From positions 1,684,573-1,748,572 of the forward strand of contig NZ_LFJC01000003.1 of assembly GCF_002776695.1 (NCBI RefSeq): a DNA stretch of 64,000 bases, given 5' to 3'. The notes beneath the pieces are model-generated. The model had not been told where the DNA came from. It worked only from the letters and a program-made list of their open reading frames with translations, and searched no databases. Source of the stretch: Bradyrhizobium nitroreducens. Lineage in GTDB: Bacteria > Pseudomonadota > Alphaproteobacteria > Rhizobiales > Xanthobacteraceae. Position 1 is the stretch's first letter. Every line of letters begins with the position of its first letter. The position numbers and the translations under genes were made by a program. This document shows, piece by piece, positions 16,873 to 25,419 of this stretch.

Positions 16873-17862
16873 ATGCAGACCATGATCACCAGACGACATT
16901 TCCTTCAGACCGCCGCCTGTGCCGCAGCCGCGCTCGCCGCGCCTCGCGCTTTTGCCCTCGGCAACCCCTCCTATCCCTCGCACAGCGTAAAATGGGTGGT
17001 GCCTTATGCTCCGGGCGGTGCGACCGACGTGCTGTCGCGGCTAATTTGCCAGCGGCTGTCCGACCGGCTCGGCCAGACCTTCGTGGTCGAGAACAAGCCC
17101 GGTGCCGGCAGCAATATCGGGACGCAGGCCGTGATCTCCTCGGCGCCCGACGGCTACACCCTGCTGCTGACCTCGACCGCGAACGCGATCAACGCCTCGT
17201 TCGATCCGGCGCTGCCGTATGATTTCGCCAAGAGCATCGCGCCGGTCGCCGGCGTCGCGCGAATTCCGCTGGTGCTGGTCGTTAACAACGACCTTCCTGT
17301 GAAGACCGTCGCCGACTTCATCGCCTACGCCAAGGCCAATCCCGGCAAGATATCGATCGCTTCCTCCGGCATCGGCACCTCGCTGCATCTGTCCGGCGAA
17401 TTGTTCAAGTCGCTGGCCGGCGTGCAGTTCACCCATGTGCCCTATCGCGGCTCGGCGCCGGGCCTGACCGACGTGATGAGCGGCCATATCCACGGCATGT
17501 TCGACAACGTCACCTCGTCGTTCGAGCTGGTGCGAGCGGGAAAGCTGCGCGCGCTCGGCGTCACCACGCGCGAGCGCTCGGAGATTTTGCCGGACGTGCC
17601 GCCGATCGCGGACACGCTGCCCGGCTACGAGACGTCATCGTTCTACGGCGTCGGCGCCCCGCACGACACGCCGCGCGAAATCATTGACCTGCTCAATCGC
17701 GAGATCGACGCTGCGCTGTCCGATTCCGGCATCAAGGCCCGCGTCGCCGAGCTCGGCGCAATCCCTCTGCACGGCAACGCCGGTGAGTTCGGCGGCCTGC
17801 TGACCGCCGAGACCGATCGCTGGCGCAAGGTGGTCGAGCTGTCGGGGATCAGGAAAGATTAG
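16873..17862 (+). CDS. Tripartite tricarboxylate-type (Bug family) binding protein
   Basis: 329 residues. The N-terminus ITRRHFLQTAACAAAALAA reads as a Tat signal (twin Arg). The mature part has KWVVPYAPGGATDVLSR and VENKPGAGSNIGTQAV, the standard Bug/TctC signatures. It is a periplasmic binding protein for a carboxylate. No TctA or TctB membrane genes are adjacent, which is usual for expanded Bug families. Confidence 0.9.
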   Translation: MQTMITRRHFLQTAACAAAALAAPRAFALGNPSYPSHSVKWVVPYAPGGATDVLSRLICQRLSDRLGQTFVVENKPGAGSNIGTQAVISSAPDGYTLLLTSTANAINASFDPALPYDFAKSIAPVAGVARIPLVLVVNNDLPVKTVADFIAYAKANPGKISIASSGIGTSLHLSGELFKSLAGVQFTHVPYRGSAPGLTDVMSGHIHGMFDNVTSSFELVRAGKLRALGVTTRERSEILPDVPPIADTLPGYETSSFYGVGAPHDTPREIIDLLNREIDAALSDSGIKARVAELGAIPLHGNAGEFGGLLTAETDRWRKVVELSGIRKD

Positions 17863-17907
17863 CGGCAACACCGCACGCGAAACACGGAAGCGCCGGTCCG
17901 TCCGGTG

Positions 17908-18198
17908 CTAACCGCGATGCACGTGACGCAAGCGCTGCGGCGGCGCCTGGACCGGATAATACGGATTGGGATCGCAGATCGCGGAACGGCCGGAGGCCGT
18001 GGCGCGACATTGCGGCAGAGAGGTGAAGGAGCAGTCGTACCACTCCCCGCCACCGCCGTTCGCACCGGAATAGACGTGCATGCAGACAGGATAACGCGGA
18101 TCGAAGGTCTGCGCCTGCGACGGCGCGCTCGCGAGCAATCCGGCCACAAGGATCAGGCCGGACGAGAGGCGGAGGGACAGTATTCCGGTACGCCGCAT
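17908..18198 (-). CDS. DUF3551 small secreted protein, copy 2
   Basis: 96 residues with a signal peptide (LSLRLSSGLILVAGLLASA). The mature part FDPRYPVCMHVY, WYDCSFTSLPQCRATASGRS and CDPNPYY carries the four or five conserved Cys of DUF3551, a small family abundant in Bradyrhizobium. It starts seven bases after the stop of a close paralogue, so this is a tandem duplication. Function unknown. Confidence 0.85.
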   Translation of the reverse strand: MRRTGILSLRLSSGLILVAGLLASAPSQAQTFDPRYPVCMHVYSGANGGGGEWYDCSFTSLPQCRATASGRSAICDPNPYYPVQAPPQRLRHVHRG

Positions 18199-18205
18199 CG
18201 GAAGT

Positions 18206-18487
18206 CTAATGCACCTTCTTGTGACGCTTGCGCGGGGGCGGCGGCGGCTCGTCGAAGGCGTAATAGGGGTTGACGTCACAGCTGGCCGAGCGGCCCGAGG
18301 CGGTCGCGCGGCACTGCGGCAGCGAGGTGAAGGAGCAATCGAAATAGTCGCCGCCGCCGCCACCGAAGCCGCCGGGCATATAGACGTGCATGCACACCGG
18401 GTAGCGCGGATCATAGGTCTGGGCGCTGGCACCGCTCGCAACGAACAGCGTGGCAATCGCGGTGAGGGTCAAAATCGGCAAGCGCAT
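18206..18487 (-). CDS. DUF3551 small secreted protein, copy 1
   Basis: 93 residues. The signal peptide is MRLPILTLTAIATLFVASGASA. The core YDPRYPVCMHVY and FDCSFTSLPQCRATASGRS is nearly identical to the next gene. A Gly-rich insert (GGFGGGGGDY) and a basic, Pro-rich tail distinguish it. It is the first gene of the pair. Confidence 0.85.
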   Translation of the reverse strand: MRLPILTLTAIATLFVASGASAQTYDPRYPVCMHVYMPGGFGGGGGDYFDCSFTSLPQCRATASGRSASCDVNPYYAFDEPPPPPRKRHKKVH

Positions 18488-18615
18488 GGACGTAATCCTC
18501 GAATCGACGGCGTCGTCGGGTCTGATGCCGACGGCCTGCTATGGCATAACATCAGGCCGGAGGCGACTGTTCCAAGGGACAGATGACGGCAAGGTGAGAG
18601 CAGCAGGCAGCGGCG

Positions 18616-20493
18616 CTAGGCGCCGAGCCCTTGCAGCACCAGCCGGTTCAGCCGCGCCGCAAACGCCGCCGGGTCTTCCGGCAGCTCGCCGTCCAGGATC
18701 TGCGCCTGCTCGAGCAGGAGCAGGCTGAGGTCGTCGACCGTGTTCGAGCCGGCCTGCGCCCTGGTGACCGCCGTGACCAGCGGATGGCGCAGATTGATCT
18801 CGAGGATCGGCTTGGTGCGCATGCCGCGGTTCTGCTGCGACAGGATGCGCTCGAGCTCACGGCTCGGGCCCTGGCTGTCGGCGACGAGGCAGGAGGCGGA
18901 GCTGGTCAGGCGCGTCGAAGCCTTGACGTCGCTGACGCGCTCGCCGAGCGCAGCCTTGATCACGGCGATGGTGGCCGCTTCGTCGGCCGCGGGCTCGTCC
19001 TTCTTGGCCTCGTCCTTGTCGTCGACGCGCGGGATCAGGTCGAGATTGAGATCGCCCTGGCTCAGCGACTTCAGCGGCTTGCCCTCGAACTCCGAGGGCA
19101 TGGAGGTCCAGAAGGCGTCGACCGGATCGGACAGCAGCAGCACCTCGATGCCGCGCGCGGTCGCGGCCTCCAGCCGCGGATTGGATTTCAGCCGCTCGAT
19201 GCTGTCGCCGACGAGGTAATAGATCTCGGTCTGGTTCGGCTTGAAGTCGGCGATGACCTGCTTCAGCGACCGCTTCTCGCCCGACGTCGTGGTGAAACGC
19301 GACAGCGCCAGCAGCTTTTCGCGCCGCTCGAAATCCTCGTAAATGCCTTCCTTGAGCACCGCACCGAAGGCATCCCAGATCTTGGCGAAATTCTCCGGAT
19401 CCTTCTCCGCGAGGCTTTCGAGCTCCGACACGACCCGGGTCGCCACGGCCTTGCGGATCTGCGCCAGCTGCGGATTGTTCTGCAGCATCTCGCGCGAAAT
19501 GTTGAGCGGGAGATCCTCGCTGTCGACGACGCCGCGGATGAAGCGAAGATAGCCCGGCAGCAGGTCGGCATCGTCGGTGATGAAGACACGGCGGACGTAG
19601 AGCTTCACCCGGCCCTTGCGGTTCGGCTCGAACAGGTCGAACGGCTTGGTCGAGGGCGCGAACAGCAGCACGGCGTAGGAATAGCGGCCCTCGGCGCGAT
19701 AATGCAGCGTCATCGCGGGATCGTCGAAGGCGGAGGCGATCTGCTGATAGGCCTTCTTGTAGTCGTCCGCCGTCAGCTCGGATTTCGAGCGCTGCCACAG
19801 CGCGCTCGCCGAATTGATCTGGCGCGGCTCGCCCTCTTCCGGCACCAGCTCGATGGGAAACAGGATGTTGTCGGAATAGGCCCCGACGATGCGCTCGATC
19901 TCGAAAGTCTCGAGATATTTCTTGGCATCGTCCTTCAGGTGCAGGACGATCTCGGTGCCACGCGCTACGCGCGCTGCTTCCTCGTCGCTGGCACGGGCGA
20001 TCTCGAAGCCGGAGCCGCCTTGGGACGCCCAGGTCCAGACGTCGCTCTCGCCGGCGCGGCGGCTGATCACGACGATCTTCTCGGCGACCATGAAGGCGGA
20101 ATAGAAGCCGACGCCGAACTGGCCGATCAGGCCGAGGCCGTCCTTGGCCTCCTTCAGCTTCGACACGAACGCCTTGGTGCCGGAGCGGGCAATGGTGCCG
20201 AGATGGTCGATCAGCTCCTGCCGCTCCATGCCGATGCCGTTGTCGGCGATCGTGAGCGTATTGGCCGTCTTGTTCGGGATGATACGGATCTTGAGCGCGT
20301 CGCCCTCGCCGAGCAGCGAAGGGGTGGCGATCGCCTCGTAGCGCAGCTTGTCGCAGGCGTCAGAGGCGTTGGAGACGAGCTCGCGCAGGAAGATATCGGT
20401 CTCCGAATAGACGGAGTGCACCATCAGGTGCAGAAGCTCGGAAACCTCGGCCTGGAAGGGCTGCGTATGCACAGCCGTGTCTGACGTCGTCAT
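18616..20493 (-). CDS. htpG: Hsp90 chaperone HtpG
   Basis: 625 residues, normal length. N-terminal ATPase domain with [20 protein letters not shown] and the DNGIGM loop, [11 protein letters not shown] lid motif, middle domain ([15 protein letters not shown]), and the C-terminal dimerisation domain. It folds client proteins in the cytoplasm under stress. No nearby heat-shock partner genes. A 1.8 kb antisense open frame exists only because of codon bias. Confidence 0.97.
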   Translation of the reverse strand: MTTSDTAVHTQPFQAEVSELLHLMVHSVYSETDIFLRELVSNASDACDKLRYEAIATPSLLGEGDALKIRIIPNKTANTLTIADNGIGMERQELIDHLGTIARSGTKAFVSKLKEAKDGLGLIGQFGVGFYSAFMVAEKIVVISRRAGESDVWTWASQGGSGFEIARASDEEAARVARGTEIVLHLKDDAKKYLETFEIERIVGAYSDNILFPIELVPEEGEPRQINSASALWQRSKSELTADDYKKAYQQIASAFDDPAMTLHYRAEGRYSYAVLLFAPSTKPFDLFEPNRKGRVKLYVRRVFITDDADLLPGYLRFIRGVVDSEDLPLNISREMLQNNPQLAQIRKAVATRVVSELESLAEKDPENFAKIWDAFGAVLKEGIYEDFERREKLLALSRFTTTSGEKRSLKQVIADFKPNQTEIYYLVGDSIERLKSNPRLEAATARGIEVLLLSDPVDAFWTSMPSEFEGKPLKSLSQGDLNLDLIPRVDDKDEAKKDEPAADEAATIAVIKAALGERVSDVKASTRLTSSASCLVADSQGPSRELERILSQQNRGMRTKPILEINLRHPLVTAVTRAQAGSNTVDDLSLLLLEQAQILDGELPEDPAAFAARLNRLVLQGLGA

Positions 20494-20616
20494 GCGTTTA
20501 CCCGGTCAAAACGAAGGGGAAGAAACCCGGGATATAACGCGAGCGGACGAAGGATCAAGTGGACGTGAACAGTAGTCCTTCGGCGGAAGGAGGCCTGGCC
20601 CGGCGGGGCCCGCAGA

Positions 20617-21039
20617 TCAGGTCACGCAACGGCCGGGTTGGAGCAGCTTTGCGACCTCGGTCAGCGAGCTGACCATCGGCTCACAGGCGATGGTCGGTCT
20701 GGTGCGCACCTTGTTCTGGTTCTGGAGCAGGACCGGCGGCTTGGCGTTGCCGGTCTCGATCACCGCGGGGACCCGCAGCAGCACCGAGGTGTCGGCGAGG
20801 TCGTTCAGCCGCATCGAGACGGTGCGAGTGGGAACCGCGGCCTGCTTGAGCTCGGCAAGGCGGTCAGCCTTGCCGGCACGATTGACGTTATGGCTTGGCG
20901 CGTAGCTCAAGCTGTGACTGGGCACATCGGCGACCGCCTGCCAGCGGTCGGCCAGATCGTGGCCGGAGGCCAATTGCACCGCACCGAGCGTTGCCGCAAT
21001 CGCGGCGGCGCCTAAAAATGCCTTGTGAATCTGTGACAT
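20617..21039 (-). CDS. Exported hypothetical protein
   Basis: 140 residues starting MSQIHKAFLGAAAIAATLGAVQLASG, a signal peptide. GAGGGA lies about nine bases upstream of the ATG at 21039. The C-terminal half has VRTRPTIACEPMVSSLTEVAKLLQPGRC with two Cys that could form a disulfide. No domain recognised. Confidence 0.75.
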   Translation of the reverse strand: MSQIHKAFLGAAAIAATLGAVQLASGHDLADRWQAVADVPSHSLSYAPSHNVNRAGKADRLAELKQAAVPTRTVSMRLNDLADTSVLLRVPAVIETGNAKPPVLLQNQNKVRTRPTIACEPMVSSLTEVAKLLQPGRCVT

Positions 21040-21119
21040 GGCTGTCGGTCCCTCGCCCCATGGCGATCGCGGGAACAACGCGGGCGGAGGACCGGGGGTT
21101 CTCGGCCGTTACGATCACT

Positions 21120-21281
21120 TAACCGTGTGTGGCAAGGGCGGCAGCCCCCAAAAATATTTCGCAGGCCGCGGAACGACTCGCGCAGACAGGAGTCGTCTCA
21201 ACAGCCGGCTATTCCCCCCTGCCCCATAAGCCGGCGACGTAGGGCGCGACTGTGGTGATGCCAGTCGCGCCTTACTTTTTT
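21120..21281 (+). ncRNA. Candidate structured RNA with intrinsic terminator
   Basis: Three consecutive perfect hairpins: ACGACTC/GAGTCGT (21173-21196), GCCGGCT/AGCCGGC (21204-21235) and GGCGCGACTG/CAGTCGCGCC (21243-21271). The last is followed by TTACTTTTTT, which is an intrinsic terminator on the plus strand. No plus-strand protein gene precedes it for over 3 kb. The most economical reading is a small RNA or the remnant of one. The 5' end is a guess. This is also where accessory DNA seems to begin. Confidence 0.4.
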
Positions 21282-21451
21282 CTGCGGTTTTCTCACGGTT
21301 TTAGGTTTCCGCCCCACCATCCGCCCCACCTTGGTGCTTGTGCGTAAGGTGGCCAGCACCGAAAGACGCACGCGCCTCACACTCCTGTGACACCACCTAG
21401 CATGCGTGGACGTATTCTTGGGTCGACAGCCCCCCGATTCGAGCGTCCGAC

Positions 21452-21709
21452 ATGTTGATCAGAAAGCTATGTGGAACCCCGTGCACTGGCGTCATTCTTA
21501 GTGCAGCCTTTAGCGCTTACGCTGCTGGTAGCCATCTGGACCACCTTCCTGTGCCTGTGCAGAAGGTGGCTCAGGTCGCCATCACAGCCGGCAGTTCTCT
21601 CTCAACCAGCGCCGGCAGCATCGCGCTCAGCATGAACACGGTAACCTTCACGCCGACCGAACCGCAGCCGCCAATGGTACCGCCCAGCAATCGAAGAGAG
21701 GACGTCTAA
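21452..21709 (+). CDS. Possible small exported protein
   Basis: 85 residues. The N-terminus is moderately hydrophobic (CTGVILSAAFSAYAAGS) and could be a signal peptide. The rest is Ser/Thr/Pro-rich and ends NRREDV. No recognised domain and no strong ribosome site, so it may not be real. Confidence 0.3.
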   Translation: MLIRKLCGTPCTGVILSAAFSAYAAGSHLDHLPVPVQKVAQVAITAGSSLSTSAGSIALSMNTVTFTPTEPQPPMVPPSNRREDV

Positions 21710-21728
21710 GTCTGAGGAGCTACCCCAA

Positions 21729-21950
21729 ATGGAAGCCTATGGCGTTATCCTGCATCCTGAGACCGGTGAAGCAATTGCATCGGTAAAAGACGGCAAGTTG
21801 ATCGGTGCGACCGGCGAAGTTTACCGCATCGATGGCGATAGAATCCTTTCGGAAGATGGCAAGGTGCGCGGCTACTTGTCCGTCTTTGCCGGCCAAGCCA
21901 GTAGGTCGACTGATCTGGCGAACAGGCTCTTCGGTCGAAAGTCCGGCTAG
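21729..21950 (+). CDS. Small hypothetical protein paired with nucleotidyltransferase
   Basis: 73 residues with GAGGAG 12 bases upstream. The sequence alternates short beta-like units (GVILHPETGEAIASV, KLIGATGEVYRIDG, RILSEDGKVRGYL), suggesting a small beta-rich fold. It ends six bases before the nucleotidyltransferase gene, so the two are an operon. No family recognised. It may be the partner of the MNT-domain protein in place of the usual HEPN gene. Confidence 0.6.
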   Translation: MEAYGVILHPETGEAIASVKDGKLIGATGEVYRIDGDRILSEDGKVRGYLSVFAGQASRSTDLANRLFGRKSG

Positions 21951-21956
21951 ATCAAA

Positions 21957-22283
21957 ATGAACATGCGCGAGGACTGGATTGCCGCGCTAAAGACCTGGGC
22001 CACCAGCAACGAAAGCATTCACGAGCTTTGGCTCTTTGGCAGTCGTGCAAAAGAGACCGCTCGCCCAGATAGCGACATCGATATCGCACTCAAGATGACG
22101 CCGCCCTCTGGTAAGGACAACTGGGCGCTCGCAAATTTCGTTGAGTCTTTCGATGATTGGAAAGAGCAGCTCCGAAGCGCAGTTGATTGGCCGGTTAGCC
22201 TGGTGGCGACCGGCACCGGCTTCGAGATGGAGGCGGAGATTCGCGCGACGGGAATTTGCTTGTGGCGGAGAGAGGAAGTCTAG
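21957..22283 (+). CDS. MNT-type nucleotidyltransferase domain protein
   Basis: 108 residues. ELWLFGSRAKETARPDSDID contains the GS-R motif and the D-x-D metal pair of minimal nucleotidyltransferases. Such proteins commonly act as antitoxins that AMPylate HEPN toxins; here the neighbour is a 73-residue unknown protein. A second ATG follows six bases in. The role as antitoxin is inference. Confidence 0.8.
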   Translation: MNMREDWIAALKTWATSNESIHELWLFGSRAKETARPDSDIDIALKMTPPSGKDNWALANFVESFDDWKEQLRSAVDWPVSLVATGTGFEMEAEIRATGICLWRREEV

Positions 22284-22329
22284 CTCGCCCCGTGTCGCCC
22301 AACGCATGGACCGAATTCGCAAGTTAACG

Positions 22330-22593
22330 TCATGCCGAACTACTTGTGTCCACCAGTTCGAGAAGGGATCGCACGGTCACCAGGCGTCGGCGCCCGACTG
22401 TTGTCGTGACAAGCCGGCCAGATCCTATCAATTCATAAACCTTTGTGCGTCCTAAGCCGGTTACCACGCAAGCTTCGTCCACCGTGCAGCTGAGTCGCTC
22501 GCGAAAAGGGACTACCTTCCCTCTGTGATCGTTCACAGACGACAAGAGGCTTCTACGCGGTGTCCGTCCATCGCCAAGTGCGTCATCCGTCAT
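22330..22593 (-). CDS. Excisionase/AlpA-type helix-turn-helix protein
   Basis: 87 residues with AGGAG six bases before the ATG. The segment LSCTVDEACVVTGLGRTKVY followed by ELIGSGRLVTTTVGRRRLV is a winged helix-turn-helix of the excisionase / MerR-like type. Such genes direct excision or regulate integrases of genomic islands. It lies 285 bases from the tRNA fragment at the likely element end; no integrase gene is present nearby. Confidence 0.75.
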   Translation of the reverse strand: MTDDALGDGRTPRRSLLSSVNDHRGKVVPFRERLSCTVDEACVVTGLGRTKVYELIGSGRLVTTTVGRRRLVTVRSLLELVDTSSSA

Positions 22594-22877
22594 CGGTTCT
22601 CCTGGACACGAAAGCAGCCGCTTGGTTACAGCGCGCTGGGGGACAGATCAGATGATACAAAGCGCAACAGTGACGCGACTTCAACGGCCCTGAAATTTCC
22701 GCGGACAGATGTACGGCAATTTCCAGCGAGTTCCGCCATGTGTAAGTCAAGCTCTGGCAAGTTTCGACGCGTGTGGTGAAACAGTTCAATAAGGCGTGAG
22801 CAGCGTTATAAACCGCCTGCCTGCTCTCCAATCCGCGAGTGCGAGAGAGGCACGGATTTTGTTAGGTCGCATCAACC

Positions 22878-22928
22878 AGACCGCTCATAACGGTCTGGTT
22901 GCAGGTTCGAGTCCTGCCGGGCCCACCA
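22878..22928 (+). other. 3' half of a CAU-anticodon tRNA: att-site remnant
   Basis: The sequence runs from the anticodon stem GACCG / CTCATAA loop / CGGTC, through a variable loop, a T-arm GCAGG-TTCGAGT-CCTGC, the acceptor 3' strand CGGGCCC, discriminator A and an encoded CCA. The D-arm and 5' acceptor strand (expected GGGCCCG) are absent: the upstream bases do not pair. It resembles tRNA-Ile2 or elongator tRNA-Met. Such fragments mark the attachment site of an integrative element. Confidence 0.85.
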
Positions 22929-23021
22929 ACGTGATCAATAGCTTACGTCGTTCTCGTTGCCGGCTGCGCAGCCGCTGCACCAGAAACCGCACCAGATACG
23001 TGCGCTTTTCGTTCAAGCAGT

Positions 23022-23738
23022 TCACTCGCGTTTTTCTCTAAGTCTCTTCAATCCGGCATCCAAGAACGCCTGAACGAGTTCACTGCCTGCTGCCACCGGA
23101 TCGTCGGGCATCTCCACGCGCTTCTGCTTTGCTGCATCCATGAATTGGACGAGTAGGTCCTGCAGGTCCGCCGGAGACTTATCTAGACGCTGGAGCATCT
23201 TCAGACCGTTTTGCGCGATTCCCAGGAACATCTGATTGCGGGTGACGATCTCCCCCAACATTTCCTGTGTGATCCGCTCGCTCGGCGATATGAACTCACC
23301 TTCCACCCAGTCTACGTAGAGAGATGCGTTCTTCGCGTCGTTAGACATCTCGTGGAAGGCCTTCTGAAACTTCTTGAACTCGTCGTGCATGGCCTCCCAG
23401 TCGCCATTCGCCTTGGCATCCTTCTCCGCTTGCGAGCCTTCCATCATGTATGCATTGGTCCTGTTCTTTGAGGCGTGCTGTCGCAAAGCATTGAGGACTC
23501 CCTTCTGGTCGACGTCGGCGCCAGATACCAACGCGGTCGCCCAGGCGCCCATGCTCTCAATCTTCGAGCACTCTTCAAGCGATATCTGGTGCAGACAGAG
23601 CGCTCTCGCCGTCGCCCCGACCTTCGCCAAGAGCTCGGCCTCGAAGTAGAGCCTTTCCGCGTTGTCGAACGTTTTTTCGGCGCCGCGGGCGATAACGCTC
23701 GACAGCTCACGGTCGATCTCAGGAAGTGCATCGGCCAT
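23022..23738 (-). CDS. AbiV-family abortive-infection protein
   Basis: 238 residues. FDNAERLYFEAELLAKVG followed by ARALCLHQISLEECSKIESM matches the AbiV core, an alpha-helical HEPN-like fold in which the E-E-x-x-K helix is typical. AbiV in lactococci stops translation after phage infection. The start overlaps the end of the upstream HEPN/zinc protein by 20 bases, so the two form an operon. Cytoplasmic. Confidence 0.75.
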   Translation of the reverse strand: MADALPEIDRELSSVIARGAEKTFDNAERLYFEAELLAKVGATARALCLHQISLEECSKIESMGAWATALVSGADVDQKGVLNALRQHASKNRTNAYMMEGSQAEKDAKANGDWEAMHDEFKKFQKAFHEMSNDAKNASLYVDWVEGEFISPSERITQEMLGEIVTRNQMFLGIAQNGLKMLQRLDKSPADLQDLLVQFMDAAKQKRVEMPDDPVAAGSELVQAFLDAGLKRLREKRE

Positions 23739-24417
23739 TTTGGGAAGCTACCCGGGCGTTGAATACCGCGATCCACGATTCATGTTCGGCTTTGAGGTTT
23801 TCGACAAGGGCCTGCACCGTCGCATCGTTGATCGCCTGCGGCTTTCCATGAGCGAATTCGTTTCTACGCTCGTGGATGTCGATAAGTAGCTCGGCCACTG
23901 CGGGGAATCCTCGCGCGCGGAGATCGTCGAAGTAGGTCGTACCGAAAAATATCTTGTACAGGCCGTGGAGGCGCGATCCGATTCCGTTGTAGCGGCGAAG
24001 TCCATCTTCCAGGACGCGCTGCGGAAGTTTGCGCATTGCAGTTCGGTGAAGTCGCTCGATCCGCGTCTCGAAGTACCCCCAGAACAGCAGAACGAGCGCA
24101 GCCCGGGCCGACGGGCGTTCCGCATCGGCGAAATGGCCGAACATTTCGAACTCGCCGGCCGGGCGTTCCCACTCGCGCTGGAGCATCTGCAGATAAATGT
24201 AGTCCTCAAAGCGCCCCTCCGCGCCGGCGAAGGCACACGGCAAGGTAATATCGACGCCCTCTATCGTCAGTGTCTGAGGCGAGACGTCGAATGGAGGAGC
24301 TCCGCATGCCGGACACGGGGTATCGACCCCTCGAATGCCCAGACACTCTCCTCCGCACACGACGTAACCCGACCAAAGCCCAGCCCATGACTTTCCCGAC
24401 AGTTGGTCGAACCACAT
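23719..24417 (-). CDS. HEPN-like protein with N-terminal zinc ribbon
   Basis: 232 residues. GAGGGGG lies about seven bases before the ATG at 24417. Near the N-terminus are four Cys (21, 25, 35, 38: C-x3-C-x9-C-x2-C), a probable zinc ribbon. Towards the C-terminus HERRNEFAHGK carries R-N-x3-H (R185, N186, H190), the catalytic motif of HEPN ribonucleases. Being coupled to AbiV suggests an RNA-targeting defence or toxin pair. The family is not one I can name. Confidence 0.65.
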   Translation of the reverse strand: MWFDQLSGKSWAGLWSGYVVCGGECLGIRGVDTPCPACGAPPFDVSPQTLTIEGVDITLPCAFAGAEGRFEDYIYLQMLQREWERPAGEFEMFGHFADAERPSARAALVLLFWGYFETRIERLHRTAMRKLPQRVLEDGLRRYNGIGSRLHGLYKIFFGTTYFDDLRARGFPAVAELLIDIHERRNEFAHGKPQAINDATVQALVENLKAEHESWIAVFNARVASQNGRCTS

Positions 24418-24535
24418 TATTGCCCCCTCTAGACGCTTGGAGCTCGCCGACGCTTGAGTGCCGTACAATAACACGGTTATGTTTACTACTGCCGCCTAGC
24501 CGACGAAACGCATAAGGATCGATAGGAAGCCGCAG

Positions 24536-24979
24536 ATGATACATGTATCGGTCGCTGGATGGCTGGTCGCGTCATTGCTCGCCTTCGGCGGCACAGCTTG
24601 GGCTCAGCAGCCTTCTCCCGACATCGCGCATTTCGCCTTCCGACAGATCGCCCCCAACAAGGAGGTGAAGCACTTCACCTTCGAAGTCCGCGGCCGCGCC
24701 GCCATTGACGAAATGCGTGCCGCGCTCGCCAATCGGTCGAGCCCGAAGCGGCACGTGTCCGGCGTCGTCGATCCGCACAAGGCTGCGTATAATCCGGAAT
24801 GGTCGTTTCACCTCGTACCGGAAACGGTCGGACTGTTCGAGATGCAGATCGAAGTCTGCGACGCCAATGTCACCTACGTAGAACAGCATCTAGACGAGGT
24901 CGGAGGAAGCTTCTTGCCGAAGTCATTCTGGTGCCCATGGTCTTCGGAATTGGAATCGGAGATTCCCGTTCGCCCCTAA
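24536..24979 (+). CDS. Secreted BP74-domain protein
   Basis: 147 residues with a signal peptide (VAGWLVASLLAFGGTAWA) and TAGGAAG before the ATG. The mature part is one domain with FAFRQIAPNKEVKHFTFEV, YNPEWSFHLVPETV, EVCDANVTYVEQHLDEVGG and a final FCPWSS-like FWCPWSSEL, which I recognise as the BP74 N-terminal type domain known from slime-mould and bacterial secreted proteins. Periplasmic or secreted, function unknown. Divergent from the HEPN operon. Confidence 0.65.
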   Translation: MIHVSVAGWLVASLLAFGGTAWAQQPSPDIAHFAFRQIAPNKEVKHFTFEVRGRAAIDEMRAALANRSSPKRHVSGVVDPHKAAYNPEWSFHLVPETVGLFEMQIEVCDANVTYVEQHLDEVGGSFLPKSFWCPWSSELESEIPVRP

Positions 24980-25419
24980 ACGAACGCTCTCACTGCCGTG
25001 TCGACCTTGACCGACCGGCCTCGCTTCCGCCGCTCATCGCTCATCGCGGCTATCCCGTCCAGCACCGACACCTGGAGGTCGGCCCCTTCGGAGGTCCGTG
25101 GGTTTATGGTGCGCTCAGAGGGCGTTCGCATCTGCTGTGATTTCAAAGGGTTACGAGATGAAATGAAGGGTCGGGGAGCATTTCGCCTCTATTGGTGCCT
25201 TTCGGACCGAGCATCAGCCCGGGCGGACAGAATTGTTCCCTCGGCTTGCACCTTAGCTATTCCAGCTCACGCTCAAGCTGGTCGTGTCGTCGTCATGATG
25301 GTGAAGTCGAGACCCTGCCCAATTGGCGCAAGGAGCCATTTGAAGCCACATTATCAATCATTCACAACGATTAGATGCCGATTTGAAGAAGATTCAGATG
25401 ATCGCGTCTCCACAATTAC
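24980..25419. other. Gene-free stretch
   Basis: Short open frames occur on both strands, but none has a ribosome site or recognisable protein sequence. I see no hairpin with a T-run. It separates two convergent genes and may hold their transcript ends or degraded sequence. Confidence 0.5.

Noticed and set aside
18631..20484. A 617-codon open frame antisense to htpG
   Set aside because: HtpG is certain on the other strand; in high-GC DNA the antisense frame stays open through codon bias, and its translation has no domain.
21198..21380. A 60-codon basic minus-strand frame as an integrase remnant
   Set aside because: It runs through the hairpin-rich RNA candidate and shows no recombinase catalytic residues.
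22801..22928. A complete tRNA at the CAU anticodon arm
   Set aside because: The 5' acceptor strand and D-arm are missing, so it cannot fold as a full tRNA.
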